The notes below the pieces were generated by a model. That model was given only the letters and a program-made list of their open reading frames with translations. It was not told the origin of the DNA and made no database searches. Made by a program: the position numbers and the translations under genes. Shown piece by piece: positions 1 through 5,768 of a stretch of 5,879 bases of DNA (its first letter is position 1; every line of letters starts with the position of its first letter). This DNA comes from Fimenecus sp051881335. GTDB taxonomy: Bacteria > Bacillota > Clostridia > Oscillospirales > Acutalibacteraceae. The stretch is from positions 1 to 5,879 of the forward strand of contig JBJEPR010000059.1 of NCBI GenBank assembly GCA_051881335.1, read 5' to 3'.

Positions 1-862
1 ACCGTGTGCCGTTCTTGCCGAAGAAAATACACAGAAATATCGGCACAACGAGAAGCGCATACAGCGCCAAATTCGGGCGGGAAAGCACCGTCAGCACCAA
101 ATTCAGCGCGGACAACATTAAGAACACAACCGTTTTCCCTGTTTTCGGCTGTTTGTAGGCACAAAAGGCGAAGAGCAAAAAAAGCGCCAAATGGGTAATC
201 CCGCTTTGCACCGCGATATAATACATATCCGCCGACGATTGCACCATATAGAGCAGACTGCCCGACACGGCGGCAAAAATTGAAAGCACCAGCGCACAGA
301 AATTACAGTCGGGCACAAACAGCCGAACAAGCCGTAAAACCAATAACGCTACGGCAACGACACCGACCGCCGCGAGCAAAAAGCACACGGTTTGCGGCGC
401 GGGAAATGCCCCCGTCAGTGCACAATACGGAAAATACACCGTCAAAAGCGGCGCAATGCCGAAGTAGGAATAATACTTGCCGTCGAACAGCGCCCGATCC
501 CACGGATACCACGCGCCCGTTTCGGCACGCGCGGCGGGGTCATACGGATTTTCGAGCGCCAAAATCCGCTCGTCGGGGGCAAAATCCAAATACAGTTGCC
601 CTTTTAAAAAGGCGTCGAACTGCTGTTCATAGCCGTTTTGATTTTCCAAAAGTCCTGTGAACGGGTAAGCAATATTTTCGTGCGGCAAACTGCAAAAAAT
701 ATAAATTGTCGGCAAAAGGCACAGCGCAACCGCCGCAAAAAGCAAAATACGCTGTGTGCGGCTTTGCGGATTATAGGTGATTTTGTAAAGTCGCAAGGGG
801 TACGCGGCTGCCAAAAACAACAGTATCGCCGCCCCGAAGCTGACGGCAAGTGAAAGTCCCAT
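1..862 (-). CDS. Polytopic membrane protein, GT-C glycosyltransferase-like (partial, C-terminus beyond window)
   Basis: An open minus-strand frame of 287 codons runs off the left edge without a stop. The start is the ATG at 862-860, one base after the stop codon of the nitroreductase gene, so the two are surely co-transcribed. A weak AGAGAG in the end of that gene can serve as ribosome-binding site. The product is very hydrophobic: likely membrane segments lie at about residues 3-23, 38-58, 157-181, 187-207, 220-236, 244-262 and 264-281. A large loop at about 60-135, probably outside the membrane, carries ENPYDP (105-110), WYPWD (118-122) and FDGKYYSYFGIAP (126-138), and SRPN occurs at 261-264. 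This layout resembles uncharacterised clostridial membrane proteins of the GT-C (polyprenol-phosphate sugar-using) type. I recognise the pattern only loosely, and no catalytic residue can be assigned. The reading frame is secure; the function is a guess. Confidence 0.85.
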   Translation of the reverse strand, partial: MGLSLAVSFGAAILLFLAAAYPLRLYKITYNPQSRTQRILLFAAVALCLLPTIYIFCSLPHENIAYPFTGLLENQNGYEQQFDAFLKGQLYLDFAPDERILALENPYDPAARAETGAWYPWDRALFDGKYYSYFGIAPLLTVYFPYCALTGAFPAPQTVCFLLAAVGVVAVALLVLRLVRLFVPDCNFCALVLSIFAAVSGSLLYMVQSSADMYYIAVQSGITHLALFLLFAFCAYKQPKTGKTVVFLMLSALNLVLTVLSRPNLALYALLVVPIFLCIFFGKNGTR

Positions 863-863
863 T

Positions 864-1400
864 TTACTCTCTGAACTCCGCGATTTGGGCAGTCGATTTG
901 CGCTTTTTCTCACGCAAGGTGTCGTCTGCGGCGGCATAGCCCGTGGCAAGCACCAACCGCACGCGCTTTTCGGGCGAAATGCCCAAAGCATTTTTGAGTT
1001 TTTCCTCATTCAGCCACCCCAAAATGCAGGTGGAAAGCCCCAAATCCGTTGCGGCAAGGCAATAGTGTGCCGTGGCAATACCCATATCAATCTGTGCGAA
1101 TGCCTGGCTGTGGAATTTTTCGGCTACCGCCGGCTTTAACACGGCGTGCTCCTCCACAAGCACCGCAAACGCGGGGCAGTTATCGGTAAACTTGTTTCTG
1201 CCCGCCTCCTGCACACATTCGCGCACCGTTTTTGCCGTCTCGCCGGTTGCCATAATCAGCTTCCACGGCTGTGCATTGCACGCCGAGGGGCTCAGACGAA
1301 AGGCTTCGACCAGTTGTTCGAGTTTTTCGCGCTCAACGCTCTCACCGTTAAAATTGCGGCAGCTTTGGCGGCGCGTCATCAAATCCATAAAGTTTTCCAT
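864..1400 (-). CDS. Nitroreductase-family FMN-dependent oxidoreductase
   Basis: A 178-residue protein of the usual length for short, single-domain nitroreductases, which bind FMN, act as homodimers and reduce nitro compounds, quinones or other acceptors with NAD(P)H. The N-terminal TRRQSCRNF (residues 9-17) is the FMN phosphate-binding RR-S-R-F motif. SPSACNAQPWKLI (37-49) is the family's flavin-contacting SPS-x-N-x-QPW motif. DMGIATAHYCLAATDLGLST (105-124) is the conserved central helix, and GYAAADDTLREKKRKS (154-169) holds the usual C-terminal basic phosphate-binding segment. The start at 1400 is chosen because AAGGAAG lies 8 bases upstream and the family motif begins directly after it. The same frame stays open to 1547, but that extra part overlaps both promoters. 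It is the first gene of a minus-strand operon with the membrane protein below. The physiological substrate cannot be told from sequence. Confidence 0.93.
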   Translation of the reverse strand: MENFMDLMTRRQSCRNFNGESVEREKLEQLVEAFRLSPSACNAQPWKLIMATGETAKTVRECVQEAGRNKFTDNCPAFAVLVEEHAVLKPAVAEKFHSQAFAQIDMGIATAHYCLAATDLGLSTCILGWLNEEKLKNALGISPEKRVRLVLATGYAAADDTLREKKRKSTAQIAEFRE

Positions 1401-1433
1401 AAAAACATCTTCCTTACGCAATTTGTAATTTCC

Positions 1434-1462
1434 ATTATAAGATAAGTTTCCAAATCCTGCAA
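1434..1462 (-). promoter_or_regulatory. Sigma-A-type promoter of the nitroreductase operon
   Basis: On the minus strand a perfect -10 TATAAT (1439-1434) lies 17 bases after a -35-like TTGCAG (1462-1457, three of six consensus bases). Transcription would start near 1427, giving a leader of under 30 bases that contains the AAGGAAG ribosome-binding site. The -35 is weak, so an activator or only modest strength is possible. Confidence 0.7.
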
Positions 1463-1469
1463 GAATAGA

Positions 1470-1498
1470 TTGCGATTTTGCGGGAAATATGCTAAACT
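1470..1498 (+). promoter_or_regulatory. Sigma-A-type promoter of the pncB operon
   Basis: TTGCGA (1470-1475) and TAAACT (1493-1498) are separated by exactly 17 bases, and a TG one base before the -10 (1490-1491) makes it an extended -10 promoter. Each hexamer matches four of six consensus bases. The start would be near 1505, leaving a leader of about 24 bases. No recognisable NiaR-type operator or riboswitch fits in this short gap. Confidence 0.6.
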
Positions 1499-1528
1499 GA
1501 AAGTGGATTCTTTTAAGAAGGTGAGCGT

Positions 1529-2989
1529 ATGTGCAGGAATACAGCACAAACAGCAGATTTGTCGATGATGACAGAGCTGTATGAATTTACATTGGCGGAC
1601 GGGTATTTTTCGGCAGGGATGCAGGACACCGTGGCGTGCTTTGACCTGTTTTTCCGCCGTGTGCCGGACGGTGGCGGCTTTGCCGTGATGGCAGGGCTCG
1701 AACAAGTCATTGCATATTTAAAAAATCTGCATTTTACCGAAGGTGATTTAGCCTTTTTGCGGGAAAAGGGCATTTCTGAGCCCTTTTTAAACTATTTGCG
1801 GGATTTCAAATTTGCCTGTGATGTTTGGGCAATCCCAGAAGGGACGCCGATTTTCCCGAATGAACCGATTGTGAAGGTACGCGGTCCTGTAGTGCAGGCG
1901 CAAATGATAGAAACTATGCTGTTGTTATGCATCAACCAGCAAAGCCTGATTGCCACCAAAGCCAATCGCTTGGTGCGTGCGGCGCACGGTACGGCGGTGG
2001 CGGAATTCGGCGCACGGCGCGCACAGGGCACAAATGTCGCGGTCTGCGGCGCACGCGCGGCGTATATCGGCGGGTGCGTAGCGACCTCGGGCGTAGAAGC
2101 GGCGCGGAAATTCGGCATTCCGACCCTGCAAACGATGATTCACAGTTGGGTGCAGATGTTTGACTCGGAATACGAGGCATTTTGCGCGTATGCGCGCGCC
2201 TACCCCGATGACTGCACCTTTGTGGTGGACACTTACGACACCCTGCGCTCGGGCGTGCCGAATGCCATTCGTGCGTTTAACGATGTGCTTTTGCCGTTGG
2301 GCAAGCGTCCAAAAAGCGTGCGTATCGACTCGGGCGACATCACCTATCTTTCCAAACGGGTGCGCAAAATGCTCGATGAAGCAGGCTACCCCGACTGCGA
2401 CATTATGGCGTCGAACTCCCTCGACGAGCACATCATCAGCGATATGCTCTCGCAAGGGGCAAAGGTGGACTGCTTTATTGTCGGCGAACGGCTGATTACC
2501 TCCGCCTCTACCCCGCTGTTCGGCGGCGTTTACAAACTCTGCGCCGTGGAAAAGGACGGGCGGATTATTCCGAAAATCAACCTTTCCGAGAATGTAAAGA
2601 AAATCACCATTCCCTCGTCTAAATTGGTATACCGTCTGTTTGATATGGACTCGGGTAAAGCGATTGCCGATGTGCTGACCACCGACAGCGAGGAAATCGA
2701 CGACACCAAGCCCTACGAGTTGTTTGACCCCGATTTCACTTGGAAACGCAAAGAAATCGAAAACTATGTGGCGCGTCCGTTGCTTGTCAAAATTTTCGAC
2801 AAGGGCGAATGTGTATATACCTCGCCCGCGCTCGACGAAATCCGCGACTACTGCGCCGAACAAATTGACTCGCTTTGGGACGAGGTCAAACGCTTTGAAA
2901 ATCCGCACAAATATTATGTAGACCTTTCCGAAAAGCTGTGGGAAATCCGCAAGCTGTTAATCGAAGAATACAAAGGAGTACGCAAATGA
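1529..2989 (+). CDS. pncB: Nicotinate phosphoribosyltransferase
   Basis: 486 residues, the normal size for the Firmicutes branch of the family. The cytosolic enzyme joins nicotinate to PRPP, with ATP hydrolysis, to form nicotinate mononucleotide and PPi, the entry step of the Preiss-Handler NAD salvage route. Visible signatures are MMTELYEFTLADGYF (13-27) at the N-terminus, the FELFFR-like FDLFFRRVPDGGGFAV (38-53), EFGARRAQG (159-167), AAYIGGC (177-183), and TMIHSWVQ (202-209). His205 aligns with the histidine that is phosphorylated in the family. RIDSGDI (265-271), ASNSLDE (294-300) and GERLITS (319-325) complete the phosphate and nucleotide-binding barrel. The start at 1529 has AAGGTG five bases upstream; the Met13/Met14 pair is an alternative but has no such site. 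The gene is first in its operon, and its TGA overlaps the ATG of ppa. No key motif is missing. Very confident. Confidence 0.97.
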   Translation: MCRNTAQTADLSMMTELYEFTLADGYFSAGMQDTVACFDLFFRRVPDGGGFAVMAGLEQVIAYLKNLHFTEGDLAFLREKGISEPFLNYLRDFKFACDVWAIPEGTPIFPNEPIVKVRGPVVQAQMIETMLLLCINQQSLIATKANRLVRAAHGTAVAEFGARRAQGTNVAVCGARAAYIGGCVATSGVEAARKFGIPTLQTMIHSWVQMFDSEYEAFCAYARAYPDDCTFVVDTYDTLRSGVPNAIRAFNDVLLPLGKRPKSVRIDSGDITYLSKRVRKMLDEAGYPDCDIMASNSLDEHIISDMLSQGAKVDCFIVGERLITSASTPLFGGVYKLCAVEKDGRIIPKINLSENVKKITIPSSKLVYRLFDMDSGKAIADVLTTDSEEIDDTKPYELFDPDFTWKRKEIENYVARPLLVKIFDKGECVYTSPALDEIRDYCAEQIDSLWDEVKRFENPHKYYVDLSEKLWEIRKLLIEEYKGVRK

Positions 2990-3516
2990 ACATTTGGCAT
3001 GACATTGACCCCGCGCGCATTACGCGTTCCTCTTTTGACGCGGTCATTGAAATCAGCAAGGGCAGTAAAATGAAATACGAGCTCGACAAAGAAACGGGTA
3101 TGCTCTGCCTTGACCGCGTACTGCACACCTCCACGCACTACCCCGCAAACTACGGATTTATTCCGCGCACCTACGCGCTCGACAACGACCCGTTGGATGT
3201 TTTGGTGCTGTGCTCGGAAAAAATCGAACCGATGGCGCTTGTGAAATGCTACCCCATCGGCGTCATTACGATGATGGACAACGGCGCACCCGACGATAAA
3301 ATTATCGCCATTCCCAAAGGCGACCCGACCTATAACGGGTATTCGGATATCGGGCAGCTGCCGCGCCATGTATTTGATGAAATGACGCACTTTTTCACGG
3401 TCTATAAAATGCTTGAAAACAAAAAGACCGTCATTGACGAGGCAAAAGGGGTGCTGACGGCAGTCGAAATTATTGAAGACGCCATCAACCGCTATAATGA
3501 AACCTTCGGAAAATAA
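2986..3516 (+). CDS. ppa: Inorganic pyrophosphatase, family I (soluble)
   Basis: 176 residues, typical of bacterial family I pyrophosphatases, which are cytosolic metal-dependent enzymes hydrolysing PPi to two phosphates. EISKGSKMKYELDKETG (22-38) is the substrate-binding Lys/Glu segment, and HYPANYGFIPRT (51-62) is the conserved active-site strand. DNDPLDV (66-72) matches the family signature and supplies Asp66, Asp68 and Asp71. MMDNGAPDDK (96-105) supplies Asp98, Asp103 and Lys105, matching the E. coli metal ligands. The start is the ATG at 2986, which overlaps the pncB stop as ATGA and has AAAGGAG seven bases upstream inside pncB. A longer frame from 2938 is wholly inside pncB and lacks family similarity. 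Translation is therefore probably coupled to PncB, whose reaction makes the pyrophosphate this enzyme removes. Much of the Firmicutes, including Bacillus, uses the unrelated family II enzyme, so the family I type is worth noting. Confidence 0.97.
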   Translation: MNIWHDIDPARITRSSFDAVIEISKGSKMKYELDKETGMLCLDRVLHTSTHYPANYGFIPRTYALDNDPLDVLVLCSEKIEPMALVKCYPIGVITMMDNGAPDDKIIAIPKGDPTYNGYSDIGQLPRHVFDEMTHFFTVYKMLENKKTVIDEAKGVLTAVEIIEDAINRYNETFGK

Positions 3517-3543
3517 GAAGGCGGCAGGCTTTTAGGGGGATTT

Positions 3544-4776
3544 ATGAACAACAAGGCAGTTAAAGTATTTTTATCGGTCATTTTGGCGCTGGTCGTGGTG
3601 ATAGGCGGCGTTGCCGTCGGGTTGACGCTCAAAAACGGCAGGCAGGAAATCAAGCCCGCCGCGGCGCCCGTATTCGGAAAATCCGACAAGGACGAGGACA
3701 CGCCGAGTGAAGCGCCGACAGAAGCACCGACCGAAACGAAAGCGCCCATAACGCTTCGTATGCTGTCCGTCGGGGATAATTTAATCCATGACGGCATTTA
3801 TCAGCAGGCGCAGAAACGCGCGGGCGGCAACGGTTACGATTTTTCCTTTTGCTACGCGCGTGTGAAAGACACGATTGCGGCGGCGGATGTGGCGACCATC
3901 AATCAGGAAACGATTGTGGCCAAAAGTTACGAGCCGTCGGGCTATCCGCTGTTTAACAGCCCGCAGGAGTTGGGGCAGGCGGTTGTGGATACAGGCTTTG
4001 ATGTGGTCAATTTGGCAAACAACCATATGCTCGACAAAACCTCGAAAGGCCTTGCGGAAGCGATTGATTTTTGGGACGCTACGGGGCTTGTGCGCACAGG
4101 CGCGTACAAGGATACACAGGATTTGGAATCTGTGGAATACATTGAGCAAAACGGCTTAAAAATCGGACTTATCGGCATTACGCAGTACACAAACGGCCTA
4201 TCACTGCCGAGCGATAGTCCCTTAAAATACATACTGACAAGCGACGAGGCGACCATTGAGCGCAAAATCAAAGCGGCAAAAGCGCAATGCGATGTTGTGC
4301 TTGTCAATGTGCATTGGGGCAGTGAATACACCACCACGCCCGCGCAAGAACAGCGTAACCTCGCCAAAAAAATGGCAGATTGGGGCGCGAATGTCATCAT
4401 CGGGCATCACCCGCATGTGTTACAGCCCGTGGAATGGATAGAGAACAGCGACGGCACACGCACGCTGGTTGCCTATTCACTCGGGAATTTCATTTCTCAG
4501 CAAAACACCGCCGCGCGTGTGATAGGCGGTATGCTCCATTATGATATTACCAAAGATTTCGAGACAGACAAAGTCACCGTCAACAATGTGCGGTTTGAAA
4601 CGATTGTCACGCACTATGTTTCGGGAAGTCACGATGTGCAGATTTATCCGCTGTCGCAGTATTCCGACGCGCTCGCCAAAAAGCAAGCCGCGCGGATTAA
4701 GCAGTCGGATTTCAGCATTGCCTATATTGAAAATTTTGTAAAAGAAGTCATTCCCGAAGAATTTTTATCGGCATAA
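3544..4776 (+). CDS. CapA/PgsA-family protein with N-terminal membrane anchor
   Basis: 410 residues. A hydrophobic stretch at about 8-28 after Lys4 and Lys7 is a signal peptide or membrane anchor; no lipobox cysteine is present. A charged and Pro/Glu/Thr-rich linker (about 48-68, with tandem EAPT EAPT) leads to a metallophosphatase-like CapA domain from about 70 to 325. Its hallmarks are SVGDNLIHDG (75-84), INQE (119-122), LANNHMLD (157-164), NVHWGSEY (255-262), GHHPHVLQP (287-295) and YSLGNF (311-316). Related CapA and PgsA proteins take part in poly-gamma-glutamate capsule synthesis or export, and many clostridial members have unknown surface or envelope roles. No pgsB or pgsC is present nearby, so capsule function should not be assumed. 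The start has AGGGGGA a few bases upstream. It follows ppa by 27 bases with no terminator, so it is probably third in the pncB operon, and it ends before a strong terminator. Confidence 0.92.
   Translation: MNNKAVKVFLSVILALVVVIGGVAVGLTLKNGRQEIKPAAAPVFGKSDKDEDTPSEAPTEAPTETKAPITLRMLSVGDNLIHDGIYQQAQKRAGGNGYDFSFCYARVKDTIAAADVATINQETIVAKSYEPSGYPLFNSPQELGQAVVDTGFDVVNLANNHMLDKTSKGLAEAIDFWDATGLVRTGAYKDTQDLESVEYIEQNGLKIGLIGITQYTNGLSLPSDSPLKYILTSDEATIERKIKAAKAQCDVVLVNVHWGSEYTTTPAQEQRNLAKKMADWGANVIIGHHPHVLQPVEWIENSDGTRTLVAYSLGNFISQQNTAARVIGGMLHYDITKDFETDKVTVNNVRFETIVTHYVSGSHDVQIYPLSQYSDALAKKQAARIKQSDFSIAYIENFVKEVIPEEFLSA
3709..3732 (+). repeat. Two tandem 12-base units encoding EAPT EAPT
   Basis: GAAGCGCCGACA (3709-3720) is followed by GAAGCACCGACC (3721-3732), differing at two positions, both silent. 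The units encode residues 56-63 of the linker between the membrane anchor and the CapA domain. Such short in-frame repeats can change copy number by slippage without breaking the frame. Confidence 0.75.
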
Positions 4777-4803
4777 ATCCATAAAAATTTTATAAAACTT
4801 TTC

Positions 4804-4839
4804 GCGCCTGCCCATACTATGGGTAGGCGCTTTTTCTTT
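4804..4839 (+). terminator. Intrinsic terminator after the pncB-ppa-capA operon
   Basis: A 12-base-pair stem (4804-4815 with 4819-4830) has one G-U wobble and a three-base loop, and is followed by TTTTTCTTT. It lies 27 bases after the CapA stop codon and separates the operon from sigG. It is a textbook Rho-independent terminator, so little read-through into sigG is expected. Confidence 0.93.
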
Positions 4840-4872
4840 GCATACAGACATTTTTTCGTGCGGTACATAACA
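4839..4872 (+). promoter_or_regulatory. Possible sigma-F/sigma-G promoter of sigG, with abnormal spacing
   Basis: TGCATA (4839-4844) fits the forespore sigma -35 pattern. Downstream, GGTACATAA (4862-4870) resembles a sigma-F -10, and CATAACA (4866-4872) matches the sigma-G -10 CATnHTA at all but one position. The spacers are 17 bases for the sigma-F reading (about 15 expected) and 21 for the sigma-G reading (about 18 expected). The elements are recognisable but not ideally placed, so this is a weak or uncertain promoter call. Confidence 0.35.
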
Positions 4873-4875
4873 AGT

Positions 4876-4892
4876 AAAGGAAGATGTCTGTG
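4876..4892 (+). promoter_or_regulatory. Ribosome-binding site that bears on the sigG start codon
   Basis: AAAGGA (4876-4881) ends only two bases before the ATG at 4884, too close for normal initiation, but eight bases before the in-frame GTG at 4890, which is ideal. This favours the GTG as the true start, removing two residues. No other ribosome-binding site is visible for the ATG. Confidence 0.6.
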
Positions 4893-5657
4893 CAATACAA
4901 CAAGGTGGAAATCTGCGGGGTCAACACATCCAAATTGCAGGTGCTCAAAGAGTCGGAAAAAATCGAACTGCTCAAAAAAATGCACGACGGCGACCGTTCG
5001 GCGCGCGAAAAACTCATCAACGGCAATTTACGGCTGGTGCTGTCGGTCATTCAGCGGTTTCAGAACCGCGGCGAGCACCCCGACGATTTGTTTCAGGTGG
5101 GCGTTATCGGGCTGATGAAAGCCATAGACAATTTCGATATTTCCCAAAATGTCCGTTTTTCAACCTATGCCGTGCCAATGATTATCGGCGAGGTGCGCCG
5201 CTATTTGCGCGATAACAACGCCTTACGCGTCAGCCGTTCCATGCGCGACACCGCCTACCACGCTATGCAGGCAAAGGAAAAACTGCAAACGAAGCTCAAC
5301 CGCGACCCGACGATTGAGGAAATCGCCAAAGAGCTCGACCGCCCCGTTTGTGATGTGGTGATTGCCTTAGAGGCGATTGTAGAGCCGGTTTCGCTGTATG
5401 AGCCCGTGTATGCCGACGGCGGCGAGCCGATTTATGTGATGGACCAGGTCGGCTCTCCCGAAACCGACAGCGATTGGCTGGACGAAATCGTGATGAAAGA
5501 AACGATTAAAGCCCTTTCCCCGCGCGAAAAGAAAATTTTGTCCCTGCGGTTTATGCAGGGCAAAACGCAAACCGAGGTTGCCGACGAAATCGGCATTTCG
5601 CAAGCACAGGTCAGCCGCCTCGAAAAAGGCGCATTAAAACGCATTAAAGGGCAATAA
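4884..5657 (+). CDS. sigG: RNA polymerase sporulation sigma factor sigma-G
   Basis: 257 residues from the ATG at 4884, or 255 from the better-spaced GTG at 4890. The N-terminal KVEICGVNTSKLQVL (7-21) is the signature that separates sigma-G from sigma-F. Region 2 spans about 36-112, with NGNLRLVLSVIQRF (46-59), the core-binding DDLFQVGVIGL (67-77), and the -10-recognising FSTYAVPMIIGEVRRYLRD (92-110). Region 3 covers about 117-170. Region 4 (about 205-255) has SPREKKILSLRF (212-223) and a helix-turn-helix at QTEVADEIGISQAQVSRLEK (229-248). Sigma-G directs late gene expression in the forespore: spore-protective proteins, germination receptors and DNA repair. Asn46 matches the asparagine (residue 45 in B. 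subtilis) reported, as I recall, to matter for inhibition by the anti-sigma protein Gin/CsfB. In Bacillus, sigG follows spoIIGA-sigE; here it follows a CapA gene and a terminator, so it is its own transcription unit. Confidence 0.96.
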   Translation: MSVQYNKVEICGVNTSKLQVLKESEKIELLKKMHDGDRSAREKLINGNLRLVLSVIQRFQNRGEHPDDLFQVGVIGLMKAIDNFDISQNVRFSTYAVPMIIGEVRRYLRDNNALRVSRSMRDTAYHAMQAKEKLQTKLNRDPTIEEIAKELDRPVCDVVIALEAIVEPVSLYEPVYADGGEPIYVMDQVGSPETDSDWLDEIVMKETIKALSPREKKILSLRFMQGKTQTEVADEIGISQAQVSRLEKGALKRIKGQ

Positions 5658-5682
5658 AAAAGCAGTATCTTGCGGATACTGC
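5656..5682. terminator. Hairpin after sigG, best placed to stop minus-strand transcription
   Basis: A perfect eight-base-pair stem (GCAGTATC at 5662-5669 with GATACTGC at 5675-5682) with a five-base loop begins four bases after the sigG stop. On the plus strand it is followed by AATCAGATT, a poor U-tract. On the minus strand it is followed by six Ts (5661-5656), a good terminator tail. It may still weakly end or protect the sigG message, but its form suggests it also stops a transcript arriving from the right. Confidence 0.6.
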
Positions 5683-5695
5683 AATCAGATTGCGC

Positions 5696-5724
5696 TTGAC
5701 AGTATGATACGCTTATGGTAGAAT
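5696..5724 (+). promoter_or_regulatory. Strong extended -10 sigma-A promoter of a small RNA
   Basis: A perfect -35 TTGACA (5696-5701) lies 17 bases before TAGAAT (5719-5724, five of six consensus), with a TG extension at 5716-5717. Eleven of twelve hexamer bases match consensus, the best promoter in the window. Transcription should begin near 5731. No protein gene with a ribosome-binding site follows closely. Confidence 0.85.
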
Positions 5725-5768
5725 AAAAGCAGATAAGGAGCTTGCCGATAGACGGTTAGCCCCCTTAT
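5722..5768 (-). terminator. Possible minus-strand terminator, antisense to the small RNA 5' hairpin
   Basis: Read on the minus strand, the ATAAGG to CCTTAT hairpin (5768-5733) is followed by CTGCTTTTATT (5732-5722), a moderately T-rich tail. This is what would end a toxin message converging on the small RNA. Many stable hairpins look acceptable in both directions, so the call is tentative. Confidence 0.35.

Noticed and set aside
1401..1528. Riboswitch or NiaR operator controlling pncB
   Set aside because: The leader between the inferred start site and the ATG is only about 24 bases, and I see no NiaR-like motif or stable palindrome beyond four-base matches.
1401..1547. N-terminal extension of the nitroreductase by 49 codons to an ATG at 1547
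   Set aside because: The extension covers both promoter elements, has no family similarity, and the ATG at 1400 has a good ribosome-binding site directly before the conserved FMN motif.
1925..2908. Long minus-strand open frame of 327 codons opposite pncB
   Set aside because: It is antisense to a gene with complete family motifs, has no ribosome-binding site or recognisable domain, and is explained by codon bias in the sense gene.
2938..2985. Upstream start for the pyrophosphatase inside pncB
   Set aside because: The extra residues are pncB coding sequence read in another frame; the ATG at 2986 has AAAGGAG at ideal distance and matches the family N-terminus.
3517..3543. Terminator or separate promoter between ppa and the CapA gene
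   Set aside because: The 27 bases contain no stable hairpin, T-tract or paired -35/-10 elements.
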